Source: an uncultured Bacteroidota bacterium
GTDB lineage: Bacteria > Bacteroidota > Bacteroidia > Bacteroidales > F082
Direction of reading: 5' to 3'
NCBI GenBank assembly: GCA_903957365.1
Contig: CAJBPB010000276.1
Coordinates: 18,874 to 82,873 of the forward strand
Length of the DNA: 64,000 bases
Below the pieces are notes generated by a model. The model worked only from the letters and a program-made list of their open reading frames with translations. It had not been told where the DNA came from and did not search any database. Position numbers and translations under genes: made by a program. Below are positions 9,568-17,465 of this stretch, in pieces. The stretch's first letter is position 1. Every line of letters starts with the position of its first letter.

Positions 9568-10347
9568 TTAGTATTTATTCATACGATTGCCGAACGAAAA
9601 ACCAATGTAAAAGGTCAGAAAGGCTGGTTGATAAGATGATTCAGCCATTACAGTTACCCCAGCTGGAAAAAAATCAAGCATCACACCTGCTTCAATGGCT
9701 TTCACTTTTGTTTTAATTTCTCCAAACTCAAAACTGAAACCACTCCGGAAAAAGGCCCCAGGTACCACGGTTATTTCGTTCAATCCTTTAGAGTAAGGTG
9801 CCCGACCGTAAATATCGTCCCACGAAATGTCAGGGTCAAATTGTTCAGTTACAATATCATATAAATAGGCTCCGCCAGATGACTGATTGATCTTTACTAC
9901 ATACAGATAGTAAGGTTTTTCAATGGCTAAAGATGCGCCTATTTCGTAAATCCATCTTACTTCTACGCCTCCCCAGTAGGGTTTGCCATTTAAAAGTTTT
10001 CGATACCCAAATCCTGCCCGTGCTACAATAACATCATTCATTTTGCCGTAAACATACCTTCTCGAATTGCTGTAATAAGGGTTTATGGTTTTGATTTGTT
10101 TCGGTGAACGCATTGTTACCAACTCAAAGGAGAAAACACGCGTATTGAATGCGTTTATATTTTTCCCCATGCGATAGCCCATACCTAATCCAAGATTATG
10201 TGCGATGGCCTGTCCGAATCGCTCATGACTGTATATTATCATATTTTCTATGCTGTCGAAATCATCGCTGATCTGAGCATAGGTTGATGGCAAAGACACC
10301 CACAAAAAAGTGGCTGTTAATAATAATATTTGGAATAACCTTTTCAC
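9568..10347 (-). CDS. Exported barrel-like hypothetical protein with GTG start
   Basis: 259 residues, starting at GTG (10345-10347 on the complement). A clear signal peptide ends near STYAQ. The mature chain has alternating strands rich in Tyr, Gly and Phe (GLGMGYRMGKN, GGVEVRWIYEIGASL) and a C-terminal segment AFLTFYIGFSFGNRMNKY that fits a final outer-membrane beta strand. It is probably an outer-membrane barrel; no named family is recognised. An 8-bp inverted repeat (10351-10358 with 10364-10371) sits just upstream of the start and might form a leader hairpin. Confidence 0.6.
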   Translation of the reverse strand: MKRLFQILLLTATFLWVSLPSTYAQISDDFDSIENMIIYSHERFGQAIAHNLGLGMGYRMGKNINAFNTRVFSFELVTMRSPKQIKTINPYYSNSRRYVYGKMNDVIVARAGFGYRKLLNGKPYWGGVEVRWIYEIGASLAIEKPYYLYVVKINQSSGGAYLYDIVTEQFDPDISWDDIYGRAPYSKGLNEITVVPGAFFRSGFSFEFGEIKTKVKAIEAGVMLDFFPAGVTVMAESSYQPAFLTFYIGFSFGNRMNKY

Positions 10348-10416
10348 ACGCTAAAAATATCAAATTTTTAGGAGAAATAACAGTTGAACGGGAAATTTCA
10401 GGATAAAAAGAAAGTT

Positions 10417-10545
10417 TTAATAACGTGTTTCGCGTTGAAATTTTTGTGTTTCACCATAGGCTGCGCACTTGGCCGTTGATTTACACGACATCATCATTAT
10501 TCCGATTGCTGCAACAGCTATTAGGAGGACTGAGATTTTTTTCAT
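10417..10545 (-). CDS. Small lipoprotein, 42 residues
   Basis: Reading the complement from ATG at 10545 gives a 42-codon ORF: KK n-region, hydrophobic core (ISVLLIAVAAIGIMMM), lipobox MMSC, then a short polar tail KSTAKCAAYGETQKFQRETRY and TAA at 10417-10419. This is a textbook signal peptidase II substrate with a mature peptide of about 22 residues. A well-spaced promoter (TTG, 19 nt, TTCCTTTG) lies about 40 nt upstream, supporting expression. Function is unknown. The gene sits between the barrel-like gene on the same strand and divergent ung. Small size makes it easy to miss by standard gene callers. Confidence 0.7.
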   Translation of the reverse strand: MKKISVLLIAVAAIGIMMMSCKSTAKCAAYGETQKFQRETRY

Positions 10546-10582
10546 AATTTTACTCAATGTTTATGAAGTTATTTTTCGGATG

Positions 10583-10612
10583 CAAAGGAAACAGTTTTTA
10601 TCCAAATAACAA
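10583..10612 (-). promoter_or_regulatory. Promoter for the 42-residue lipoprotein
   Basis: On the minus strand: TTG (10612-10610), 19-nt spacer, TTCCTTTG (10590-10583). One mismatch to TAnnTTTG, with ideal spacing. Confidence 0.55.
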
Positions 10613-10660
10613 AGAAATACCGAAGTTATTGTTCACTAATATGTCTTTAATAATTTAACC

Positions 10661-11338
10661 ATGACTGTGGTCAACCCTGAAATTGAAGAAAGTTGGAAGG
10701 ATGCGCTTGCCCAAGAATTTGAATCGCAGTATTTTATTGATTTAAAGAGCTTTCTATTGGAGGAAAAAATGAAGTACACAATTTATCCTCCCGGTAAAAG
10801 TATTTTTCATGCATTTGATCTTACCCCATTGTATAAAGTAAGGGTAGTAATCATCGGACAGGATCCATACCATGGGCCTGGGCAGGCACATGGATTGTGC
10901 TTCTCTGTCCCCGATGGAGTATCTCCCCCTCCAAGTCTGGTTAATATTTTCAAGGAGTTGAAAACAGATTTCGGTCTCATAACGCCACGCACAGGAAATT
11001 TAGAGAAATGGGCACGCCAGGGCGTATTGCTCCTGAATGCAACATTAACTGTTAGAGACGGACAAGCCGCTTCACACCAGGGAAAAGGTTGGGAAAGATT
11101 TACTGATGCTGCAATTAAGGTTATTTCTGAAAAGTGTGAACATGTTGTTTTTATTTTGTGGGGTAATTTCGCACAGGCAAAAGCACAATTAATTGATTCG
11201 GATAAGCATTTTATTCTAAAGGGAGTGCACCCGTCACCGTTATCTGCGTCACGTGGTTTTTTTGGCTGCCGGCATTTTTCTCAAACAAACAGATTATTAA
11301 GCAGTGTTGGGTACAAGGAAATTGACTGGTCTGTTTAG
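10661..11338 (+). CDS. ung: Uracil-DNA glycosylase, family 1
   Basis: A 225-residue enzyme that removes uracil from DNA in base-excision repair. It has the water-activating motif GQDPYHGPGQAHGLCFSV with catalytic Asp near residue 68, the segment LLLNATLTV, and the leucine intercalation loop HPSPLSA with catalytic His near residue 190. Length is typical of the family. It stands alone, divergent from the small lipoprotein gene. No strong promoter box was found in the 115-bp upstream gap. Confidence 0.97.
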   Translation: MTVVNPEIEESWKDALAQEFESQYFIDLKSFLLEEKMKYTIYPPGKSIFHAFDLTPLYKVRVVIIGQDPYHGPGQAHGLCFSVPDGVSPPPSLVNIFKELKTDFGLITPRTGNLEKWARQGVLLLNATLTVRDGQAASHQGKGWERFTDAAIKVISEKCEHVVFILWGNFAQAKAQLIDSDKHFILKGVHPSPLSASRGFFGCRHFSQTNRLLSSVGYKEIDWSV

Positions 11339-11689
11339 GACGTTCTTCTAAAACAGAAACATGAAAATTGATAATAGAAGAGTCATGCAGATATAGATTT
11401 ATTATGCAATCGAAGATTCCCTCAATAGTTAGGTCAAATTTATCTGGATTGATTTCAGATTCTTAAACATGCACTCATTTTACTATTCTGAGACTTAAAA
11501 AAAATCTTCCCAGATTTAATTCTTTCGGTATCTTTAAGTAAAAGTTATCGATGATTTATGCTGATTACAGGCATACCATTCAAAATCAAATTATTATCAC
11601 CTATTCTTATGACCCATATCTGATGGGGTTAAAACGAAAAATTTCAATCTTTGGTTAAAATTTAAAAAATCAGGTTTATAATTACTTAA
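11339..11689. other. Intergenic stretch without recognised gene
   Basis: About 350 bp between ung and the fadL promoter. AT-rich. I see short ORFs of 20 and 35 codons (the longer at 11550-11657) but no ribosome-binding or promoter signal for them, no hairpin terminator and no repeat. Confidence 0.5.
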
Positions 11690-11718
11690 TTGCATAAATA
11701 AAAAATATTGTACCTTGC
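11690..11718 (+). promoter_or_regulatory. Promoter for the fadL/GDSL operon
   Basis: TTG (11690-11692), 18-nt spacer, TACCTTGC (11711-11718), about 30 nt before the ATG at 11749. One base off the TAnnTTTG consensus. Confidence 0.55.
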
Positions 11719-11748
11719 GCCGATTTTTAACCAAATAAAAACTAAATT

Positions 11749-12963
11749 ATGATCAAATCCTTTATTTTCTCCTTGCTGTTCGCTGTAGCTGGTATGTCAG
11801 TGATTGCGGGCGGTTATCAAGTGAGGTTGCAGGGAAACAAGAGTACCGGCATGGGTCTCACCGGAACAGCCTTAAACTTAGGCTCAAGTTCAATCTTTTA
11901 CAATCCTGGTGCTTTGTCACTTATGAAAGAAAAGATGGATTTTTCGGTTGGTGCAAGTGGTATTATTTCACGCATCACCTTCGAAAAATCAGGTTCACAG
12001 TATCAGGCTGAAACTGAAAATCCTATGAGCACTCCATTTTATCTTTATGGTGCCGGAAAAATTTCAGACAAATGGACAGTTGGATTAGGTGTTTATACAC
12101 CTTACGGAAGTTCTGCCAAATGGAATGATGACTGGGCTGGAAGTTTGTTGATTCAGAATATTTCGCTGAAAGCGATTTTTATTCAACCTACAGTAGCCTA
12201 TAAAATTAATGACAAACTCGGTATTGGTGCAGGTTTTGTTTATGCTTATGGAACTGTTAAACTTGCAAAAAGTTTAAATTATGGGTCTGGAACAGGTGCA
12301 GAACTTGAAGGTACCAGTTCGAATATGGGTTTTAATCTTGGTGTTTTTTACACGCCAACTGAAAAACTTTCTGTTGGTGTGAATTATCGCTCGAAAGTGT
12401 TGGCTGAAGTTAAAGGGGGTGATGCCACTTTTTCAGTTCCTCAGTCAATTCAATCATTGGTTCCGACCAATAATAAGTTTGATGCTACCTTACCAATGCC
12501 AGGTAACCTTGATTTCGGACTTAGTTATCAGGCGAGTGAAAAACTCCTTGTGTCACTTGAGTTAAACTGGGTAATGTGGAGTGTTTATGATACCTTAACT
12601 TTTGAATTTGAAGAATCTGGTTCAAGGCTTAATTCATCCAATCCACGATTGTATAAAGATACTTTCATTCCTCGTTTGGGATTTGAGTACAAATTGAATG
12701 ATATGGTTACCCTTAGAGCTGGTGGATATTATGATCCAAGTCCTACAGATGAAAACTATTTTAATCCTGAAACAGTTAGTTTAAATACAATCGCTTTCAC
12801 ACTTGGTCTGTCTGTTAAGCCAACTGAAAAATTGAGTATTGATTTGTCTTATTTGCAGTTGACCGGTTTGAAGGCTGAAAAATCTTACTCGCCAGAAAAC
12901 TTTGCAGGTACTTACAAATCAGCTGCTTATATTCCGGGTATTGGCGTTTCATATCATTTTTAA
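11749..12963 (+). CDS. OmpP1/FadL/TodX family outer-membrane channel
   Basis: A 404-residue barrel likely to pass hydrophobic molecules such as fatty acids across the outer membrane. The signal peptide ends near VIAGG. The mature N-terminus carries the FadL hatch signature GNKSTGMGLTGTALNLGSSS followed by FYNPG, then regular amphipathic strands, and it ends in Phe (GIGVSYHF), as barrel proteins do. It is 20 bp upstream of a GDSL esterase lipoprotein, suggesting that the two act together: esterase releasing, channel importing, lipid-like products. The family is clear; the substrate is unknown. Confidence 0.9.
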   Translation: MIKSFIFSLLFAVAGMSVIAGGYQVRLQGNKSTGMGLTGTALNLGSSSIFYNPGALSLMKEKMDFSVGASGIISRITFEKSGSQYQAETENPMSTPFYLYGAGKISDKWTVGLGVYTPYGSSAKWNDDWAGSLLIQNISLKAIFIQPTVAYKINDKLGIGAGFVYAYGTVKLAKSLNYGSGTGAELEGTSSNMGFNLGVFYTPTEKLSVGVNYRSKVLAEVKGGDATFSVPQSIQSLVPTNNKFDATLPMPGNLDFGLSYQASEKLLVSLELNWVMWSVYDTLTFEFEESGSRLNSSNPRLYKDTFIPRLGFEYKLNDMVTLRAGGYYDPSPTDENYFNPETVSLNTIAFTLGLSVKPTEKLSIDLSYLQLTGLKAEKSYSPENFAGTYKSAAYIPGIGVSYHF

Positions 12964-12983
12964 TCATAAAATAAGATACTCAG

Positions 12984-14378
12984 ATGAAAATAAAAATATC
13001 AATAATTGCCTTGGCACTCACAGGGATGTGGGCATGTCAACCTGAACTTAATGAGTTCGTTCCTACAAAAGGAAATGCTGATTTCACAACCTATATGTCT
13101 GCAGGTAATTCACTTACAGCAGGTTATAGCGATGGTGCTTTGTATAAATCAGGTCAACAAAACTCTTATGCTGCTATTATTGCAATGCAGATGGAAGCAG
13201 TTGGTCGTACCGGTGATTTTAAGGTGCCTTTTATGGAGACTGAAGACGGTGTTGGTTTGCGCGGTGCAAATCTGGTGACAAAAATGGAAATGGGTTACTC
13301 AGTCGATTGTAAAGGTGTGGCTTCATTGTCACCTGTTTTCGCTAATCCAAATGCATCACAGCAAGAACTTGCAGTTTTAATTGGTACTCCGATCGGAGAA
13401 GCCGGTCCTTATCATAATGTGGCTGTACCTGGCGCTAAGGTGGGTCATTTACTTGCTCCTGGTTACGGAACTTTGAATCCTTTCTATGGTAGGTTTGCAA
13501 GTGCTGCCGGAAATGCTGTGGTAAATGAATTTGCAAATATTAATCCGACATTCTTTAGTTTGTGGATTGGAAATAATGATGTTCTTGGTTATGCCACTTC
13601 AGGTGGAATAGGCGATATCATTACTCCGATTGAAGGAACTCCAGGAATTGGATTTGCAGCAAGTTATGAAGCTGTTGTTCAGTATTTTGAAGCAAGTGCA
13701 ACTGGTGGTATTGTAGCTAATATTCCAGATATCACTTCAATTCCTTTTTTCACAACTGTTCCTTATAACCCGATCGTTTTAACAGAACAGGCTCAGGTTG
13801 ATGCCCTTAATGCTGGATATGCAGCATACAATGGTGCAATGGAACTTTTTCAAAGTCCTTTGCGTATTACCTGGGCTTTAGGTCAGAATCCAATGGTAAT
13901 TGCAGATGCTTCGATTCAGGTTCCTCCAGGTTATGAAGCGTTGAAAATGAGACAGATTACAGCTGAAGAGTTGGTTCTGCTGTCTATTCCTCAGGATTCA
14001 ATTAAATGTGGCGGTTGGGGATCTCTTAAACCTGTTCCTGATCAATTTATTCTGACAAGTCAGGAAAAAACAAATGTAGCAAACGCTGTTGCTTCTTATA
14101 ACGAGGTAATCGCAGGTGTGGCTGAAGCACATGATCTTGCTCTCGTTGATGCAAACAAGTATATGAAACTTGCTAGTAATGGCGGACTTAAAATGGATGG
14201 AGTAATGTTTACCAATGCATTTGTTACAGGAAATCTGTTTTCGACAGATGGAGTACATTTAACTCCTCAGGGTAATGCTGTAGTAGCTAACTTCTTCATT
14301 GATGCAATCAATGAAAAATACAATTCAAAAATTCCAAAGGTTCCTGTATCGGAATACAATGCGGTATTACTTCCTTAA
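12984..14378 (+). CDS. SGNH/GDSL hydrolase lipoprotein
   Basis: 464 residues. The signal peptide ends in a lipobox (GMWAC) so the product should be a lipoprotein. GDSL block I appears as AGNSLTAG with nucleophile Ser near residue 43; a block III-like IGNND follows; block V is DGVHLTPQG with Asp and His near residues 422 and 425. The long distance between blocks indicates a large insert relative to minimal SGNH enzymes. It should be an esterase or lipase in the envelope. It is co-transcribed with the FadL channel and followed by a strong terminator. The substrate cannot be read from sequence. Confidence 0.88.
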   Translation: MKIKISIIALALTGMWACQPELNEFVPTKGNADFTTYMSAGNSLTAGYSDGALYKSGQQNSYAAIIAMQMEAVGRTGDFKVPFMETEDGVGLRGANLVTKMEMGYSVDCKGVASLSPVFANPNASQQELAVLIGTPIGEAGPYHNVAVPGAKVGHLLAPGYGTLNPFYGRFASAAGNAVVNEFANINPTFFSLWIGNNDVLGYATSGGIGDIITPIEGTPGIGFAASYEAVVQYFEASATGGIVANIPDITSIPFFTTVPYNPIVLTEQAQVDALNAGYAAYNGAMELFQSPLRITWALGQNPMVIADASIQVPPGYEALKMRQITAEELVLLSIPQDSIKCGGWGSLKPVPDQFILTSQEKTNVANAVASYNEVIAGVAEAHDLALVDANKYMKLASNGGLKMDGVMFTNAFVTGNLFSTDGVHLTPQGNAVVANFFIDAINEKYNSKIPKVPVSEYNAVLLP

Positions 14379-14398
14379 ATAATATTTATTAAAACTGT

Positions 14399-14431
14399 AA
14401 AGGGCAATCTCATACGGGATTGCCCTTTTTT
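14399..14431 (+). terminator. Intrinsic terminator after the fadL/GDSL operon
   Basis: Stem AAAGGGCAATC (14399-14409) with GATTGCCCTTT (14418-14428), 8-nt loop, T-rich tail. The tail runs directly into the rdgB promoter box. Confidence 0.9.
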
Positions 14432-14439
14432 TATTTTTG
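14432..14439 (+). promoter_or_regulatory. Promoter -7 box TATTTTTG four bases before rdgB
   Basis: Exact TAnnTTTG match ending at 14439; the rdgB ATG is at 14444. The expected transcription start would fall at or next to the ATG, implying a leaderless mRNA. No TTG with good spacing was identified upstream. Confidence 0.5.
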
Positions 14440-14443
14440 CATT

Positions 14444-15022
14444 ATGAAAAAACTATTGTTTGCAACAAACAATGCCCATAAACTGAATGAAATTCGGGAG
14501 ATCACAACGAATAAGTTTGAAATTCTGGGATTGAATGATGTGAAGTTTATAGGGGATATCCCGGAAACTTCTCCTACCATTGAAGAAAATGCGATTCAAA
14601 AAGCCCGCTACATCCACGAAAAGTTTCAAATGGACTGTTTTGCCGATGATACTGGGTTGGAAGTGAATGCATTGCATGGTGAACCTGGTGTTTATTCGGC
14701 ACGTTATGCCGGTGAGCATTGTTCTTACACAGATAACAACCTTAAATTACTTGCTGCACTTCAGAATAAAAAAAATAGAAATGCAAGATTTCGTACTGTC
14801 ATAGCATTGATTTATAACAGCCAACTGTTCACATTCGAAGGTGTTGTTGAAGGGAGTATAATTTCACAACCCAGAGGGGGTGAAGGTTTCGGCTATGACC
14901 CGGTCTTTGTGCCCGATGGTTATAACCAGACATTTGCAGAAATGGGTGCAGCAATGAAAAATACAATCAGTCACCGGGGTTTGGCAACAGCAAAACTGAT
15001 TAGTTTTCTTGATGGGATTTAA
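14444..15022 (+). CDS. rdgB: Non-canonical purine NTP pyrophosphatase (RdgB/HAM1)
   Basis: A 192-residue enzyme that hydrolyses dITP, ITP and XTP to monophosphates, keeping deaminated purines out of nucleic acids. It has the HAM1 N-terminal nucleotide motif [12 protein letters not shown], the acidic metal site [33 protein letters not shown], and the C-terminal SHRG motif. I start at ATG 14444; an in-frame upstream ATG (14420) lies inside the preceding terminator and upstream of the promoter box. The 4-nt gap between promoter box and ATG suggests leaderless translation. Confidence 0.95.
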   Translation: MKKLLFATNNAHKLNEIREITTNKFEILGLNDVKFIGDIPETSPTIEENAIQKARYIHEKFQMDCFADDTGLEVNALHGEPGVYSARYAGEHCSYTDNNLKLLAALQNKKNRNARFRTVIALIYNSQLFTFEGVVEGSIISQPRGGEGFGYDPVFVPDGYNQTFAEMGAAMKNTISHRGLATAKLISFLDGI

Positions 15023-15199
15023 AAAGATCGACAGAGGTTTTGCAGGAATAATTACTTTGGTTGAACAAAATGTACACAATGCATGCTTTTATCTTTAATT
15101 GTCAATTGAAAAATTGATGGTTTTTCAACTTTACTTTTCTGTGGGCTGATGAAATCCTAAAATAAAGGTTCATCCTATTTCAATGAACAAGTTTGTTCA

Positions 15200-16171
15200 T
15201 CAAATGATATTTTCCAGTGTCATGTCAAACAACTGTTCAAGACTGATTCCCATAAAGGCGGCCTGCTTGGGAATAATACTTGCAGGTGAAATACCGGGAA
15301 CTGTATTTACCTCAAGAAAAAATAAATCTTTAGGAGTTAGAATGAAATCAAAACGCACAAATCCTTTGCATCCAATACGTTGGTACAAATAAGCGCCTGT
15401 AGCTTTAATATATGTTTCAGTTTCTTCGTCAACTACTGCCGGTGTAATTTCATCTGACATGCCTTCTGTATATTTCGCCTCATAATCGAAAAATTCCTTT
15501 TTGCTGACAATTTCAGTGATTGGAAACACAATCATCCTGCCTTTAGATTCAAGCACACCACAACCAATTTCTCGGCCTCCGATAAAAGCTTCAACGAGAA
15601 CTTCTGTATCTTCATGCATGGCTTTTTCAATAGCTGGTAACAATTCATCAAGAGTCTTTACTTTGGAAACGCCGACACTTGAACCGCCATTGTTGGGTTT
15701 TACAAAAGCAGGTAGTCCGGTTGTTTTAATAATCTCTTCCATTGCCGGAAGATGATTTTTAGAAAGTAGAATCGATTCAGCTACTTTGACGCCATGTGTT
15801 TTTACAATTCTTTTACAATAATCTTTATGAAAAGTGATGGCAGATGTTGCCATGCTGCACGATGTATATGGAATTTTCATCATGTCAAGGTAACCCAGAA
15901 ATTTTCCGTCTTCACCCGGCGTTCCGTGAATTGCGTTAAAAACAGCATCAAAAATTATTTTTTCATTGCCAACTGAAATAGAAAAGTCATTCTTGTCAAC
16001 CTGAAATCTGTTGCCATCACCATCCTGATAATACCATTCGCGACCACTGATAAAAAGGAGATAAGCCTTATATCTTGTCGGATTGAGATGTTTAGCAACC
16101 ACATTCCCACTCTTGACTGAAATTTCATATTCACCCGAATCACCACCACAAACAACCGCAATTGATTTCAT
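15200..16171 (-). CDS. ddl: D-alanine--D-alanine ligase
   Basis: A 323-residue ATP-grasp enzyme making D-Ala-D-Ala for peptidoglycan. N-terminal motif AVVCGGDSGEYEISVKSGN, glycine-rich loop KPNNGGSSVGVSKV, and C-terminal metal-binding FDFILTPKDLFFLEVNTVPG are diagnostic. Slightly short (usual 310-365) but complete. It is transcribed away from the PASTA-protein operon across a 437-bp region; a minus-strand TATTTTTG box lies about 45 nt upstream of the start. A TGAACAA...TTGTTCA dyad follows its stop without a T-run. Confidence 0.96.
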   Translation of the reverse strand: MKSIAVVCGGDSGEYEISVKSGNVVAKHLNPTRYKAYLLFISGREWYYQDGDGNRFQVDKNDFSISVGNEKIIFDAVFNAIHGTPGEDGKFLGYLDMMKIPYTSCSMATSAITFHKDYCKRIVKTHGVKVAESILLSKNHLPAMEEIIKTTGLPAFVKPNNGGSSVGVSKVKTLDELLPAIEKAMHEDTEVLVEAFIGGREIGCGVLESKGRMIVFPITEIVSKKEFFDYEAKYTEGMSDEITPAVVDEETETYIKATGAYLYQRIGCKGFVRFDFILTPKDLFFLEVNTVPGISPASIIPKQAAFMGISLEQLFDMTLENII

Positions 16172-16608
16172 TTAATTACCTTTTAGGTTTGTTAACGCAT
16201 TTTCAAATCAGAGTCAAAAATAATCAATCTTTTCAATTGGATGTCTAATATACAGGGTACAATGTTCTTTGCAAAGCAACACATAGCCATACATCGTAAA
16301 TAAAAATTTGGTTTTTAATGCATTTATAATTCCAGTCGATTGATACAATTGCTTTTACCTTGAAATTTATATCTCATGATTAATTGATGCGTTTCTTATT
16401 TTATTTTACTCTGCATCCCCTTTCTGATACTCTGCATTGCCGTTGTGATTTCCAGTTTTTTTCTGAATGGAGACACTTCTGACCTACTGTGGTGATTGCA
16501 AAGGTTCATATTGTCCCGAAAATATCCTTACCTTTGCCTGTTTTCAGGCAATATTTTTTATAAAATCAGGTTATCAATATTCCTGTAAGTAAGGATAAAA
16601 TAATTAAA
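16172..16608. other. Divergent promoter region between ddl and the PASTA operon
   Basis: 437 bp with no gene. It holds a minus-strand TATTTTTG box (16222-16215) for ddl and a plus-strand TACCTTTG box (16529-16536) for the PASTA operon. A repeated word ACTCTGCAT occurs twice near 16410-16440. Nothing else recognised. Confidence 0.5.
16529..16536 (+). promoter_or_regulatory. Promoter -7 box TACCTTTG for the PASTA/T9SS/rluD operon
   Basis: Exact TAnnTTTG match, about 70 nt before the ATG at 16609. No TTG at standard spacing. Confidence 0.5.
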
Positions 16609-17451
16609 ATGGGCGTATTCTCATTCATTGCCAGTAAGAAATTCTTTATAAATCTGGCTATTATTGTTGTTGTTTTTTTTATCATTGTCTGGTTGGTTTT
16701 TAAAGGCGTTGACTCTTATACCCGGCATGGTCAGGTATATGTTGTGCCTGATTTTGTAGGTAGTCCTTTCAGCGAAATAGAGAAAAAGAATGATAAGCTG
16801 TTTACGTTTATCATTACTGACAGCATTTTTAAGCGTAATGTGCCTGATGGAACTGTGTTAATGCAGGATCCTTTGCCAGGTTCTAAAGTGAAGCAGGGAC
16901 GGAATATGTACATTATCACAGTAGCAAAAATGCCAGAAAAAGTGAAGATGCCAAATCTCAGGAACCTGTCACTAAGACAGGCTCAGGTGCTGCTTGAATC
17001 GAATGACCTTAAGTTGAATGATCTTTTTTACGTCGATCATTTTGCGAAACATGCTGTGGTTGAACAAGAGTATAACGGATCCATTATTGAACCCGAAACA
17101 GAAATATTTCGTGGTTCGTCGATAGATCTGACATTGGGGAATGGTGGTTCGATGGAACAAACTGAGATTCCGTTCCTGATTGGTTCTAAGCCAGGTGAAT
17201 TGATCGAAATGCTGCATGCAAGTTACCTGAATCTGGGCAATGAAGTATATATGGATAATAATGACACAATACATGCAAGGGTGTTCCGCACAGAACCAAG
17301 TTCGTTGCATGGTCTAAAGGTAGATCCCGGAACAAAAATTTCAGTCTGGTATCGGTCAAACAGAATAGTCGATTTCAGTGAGGTAATTCTTCAGGCAAGA
17401 AATGATACTGCAACCATTGAAAATCAGGATAGTATTCCGGATTATTTTTAA
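16609..17451 (+). CDS. Membrane-anchored PASTA domain protein without kinase
   Basis: 280 residues. A short cytoplasmic start, one membrane helix (about 13-32, FFINLAIIVVVFFIIVWLVF), then three PASTA-like modules (about 42-110, 111-182, 185-255) with patterns such as VPDFVGSPFSEIEKK, DGTVLMQDPLPGSKVKQG and MPNLRNLSLRQAQVLLES. PASTA domains bind muropeptides or uncrosslinked peptidoglycan and are best known on Ser/Thr kinases and penicillin-binding proteins; here there is no catalytic domain. It is 14 bp upstream of a T9SS protein gene and in one operon with rluD, opposite ddl. A wall-sensing or scaffold role is inferred. Confidence 0.88.
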   Translation: MGVFSFIASKKFFINLAIIVVVFFIIVWLVFKGVDSYTRHGQVYVVPDFVGSPFSEIEKKNDKLFTFIITDSIFKRNVPDGTVLMQDPLPGSKVKQGRNMYIITVAKMPEKVKMPNLRNLSLRQAQVLLESNDLKLNDLFYVDHFAKHAVVEQEYNGSIIEPETEIFRGSSIDLTLGNGGSMEQTEIPFLIGSKPGELIEMLHASYLNLGNEVYMDNNDTIHARVFRTEPSSLHGLKVDPGTKISVWYRSNRIVDFSEVILQARNDTATIENQDSIPDYF

Positions 17452-17465
17452 AACAATTTAGTAAA

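Noticed and set aside
11550..11657. 35-codon ORF between ung and fadL
   Set aside because: No signals for expression; composition matches the surrounding non-coding AT-rich DNA.
15183..15198. TGAACAA/TTGTTCA dyad after ddl as a terminator
   Set aside because: No T-run follows on the minus strand, and the loop is too short for a typical terminator; possibly chance.
16536..16549. GCCTG-TTTT-CAGGC hairpin with T-rich tail, looking like a terminator or attenuator
   Set aside because: It starts inside the TACCTTTG promoter box, so the left arm would not be transcribed from that promoter, and the stem is only 5 bp.
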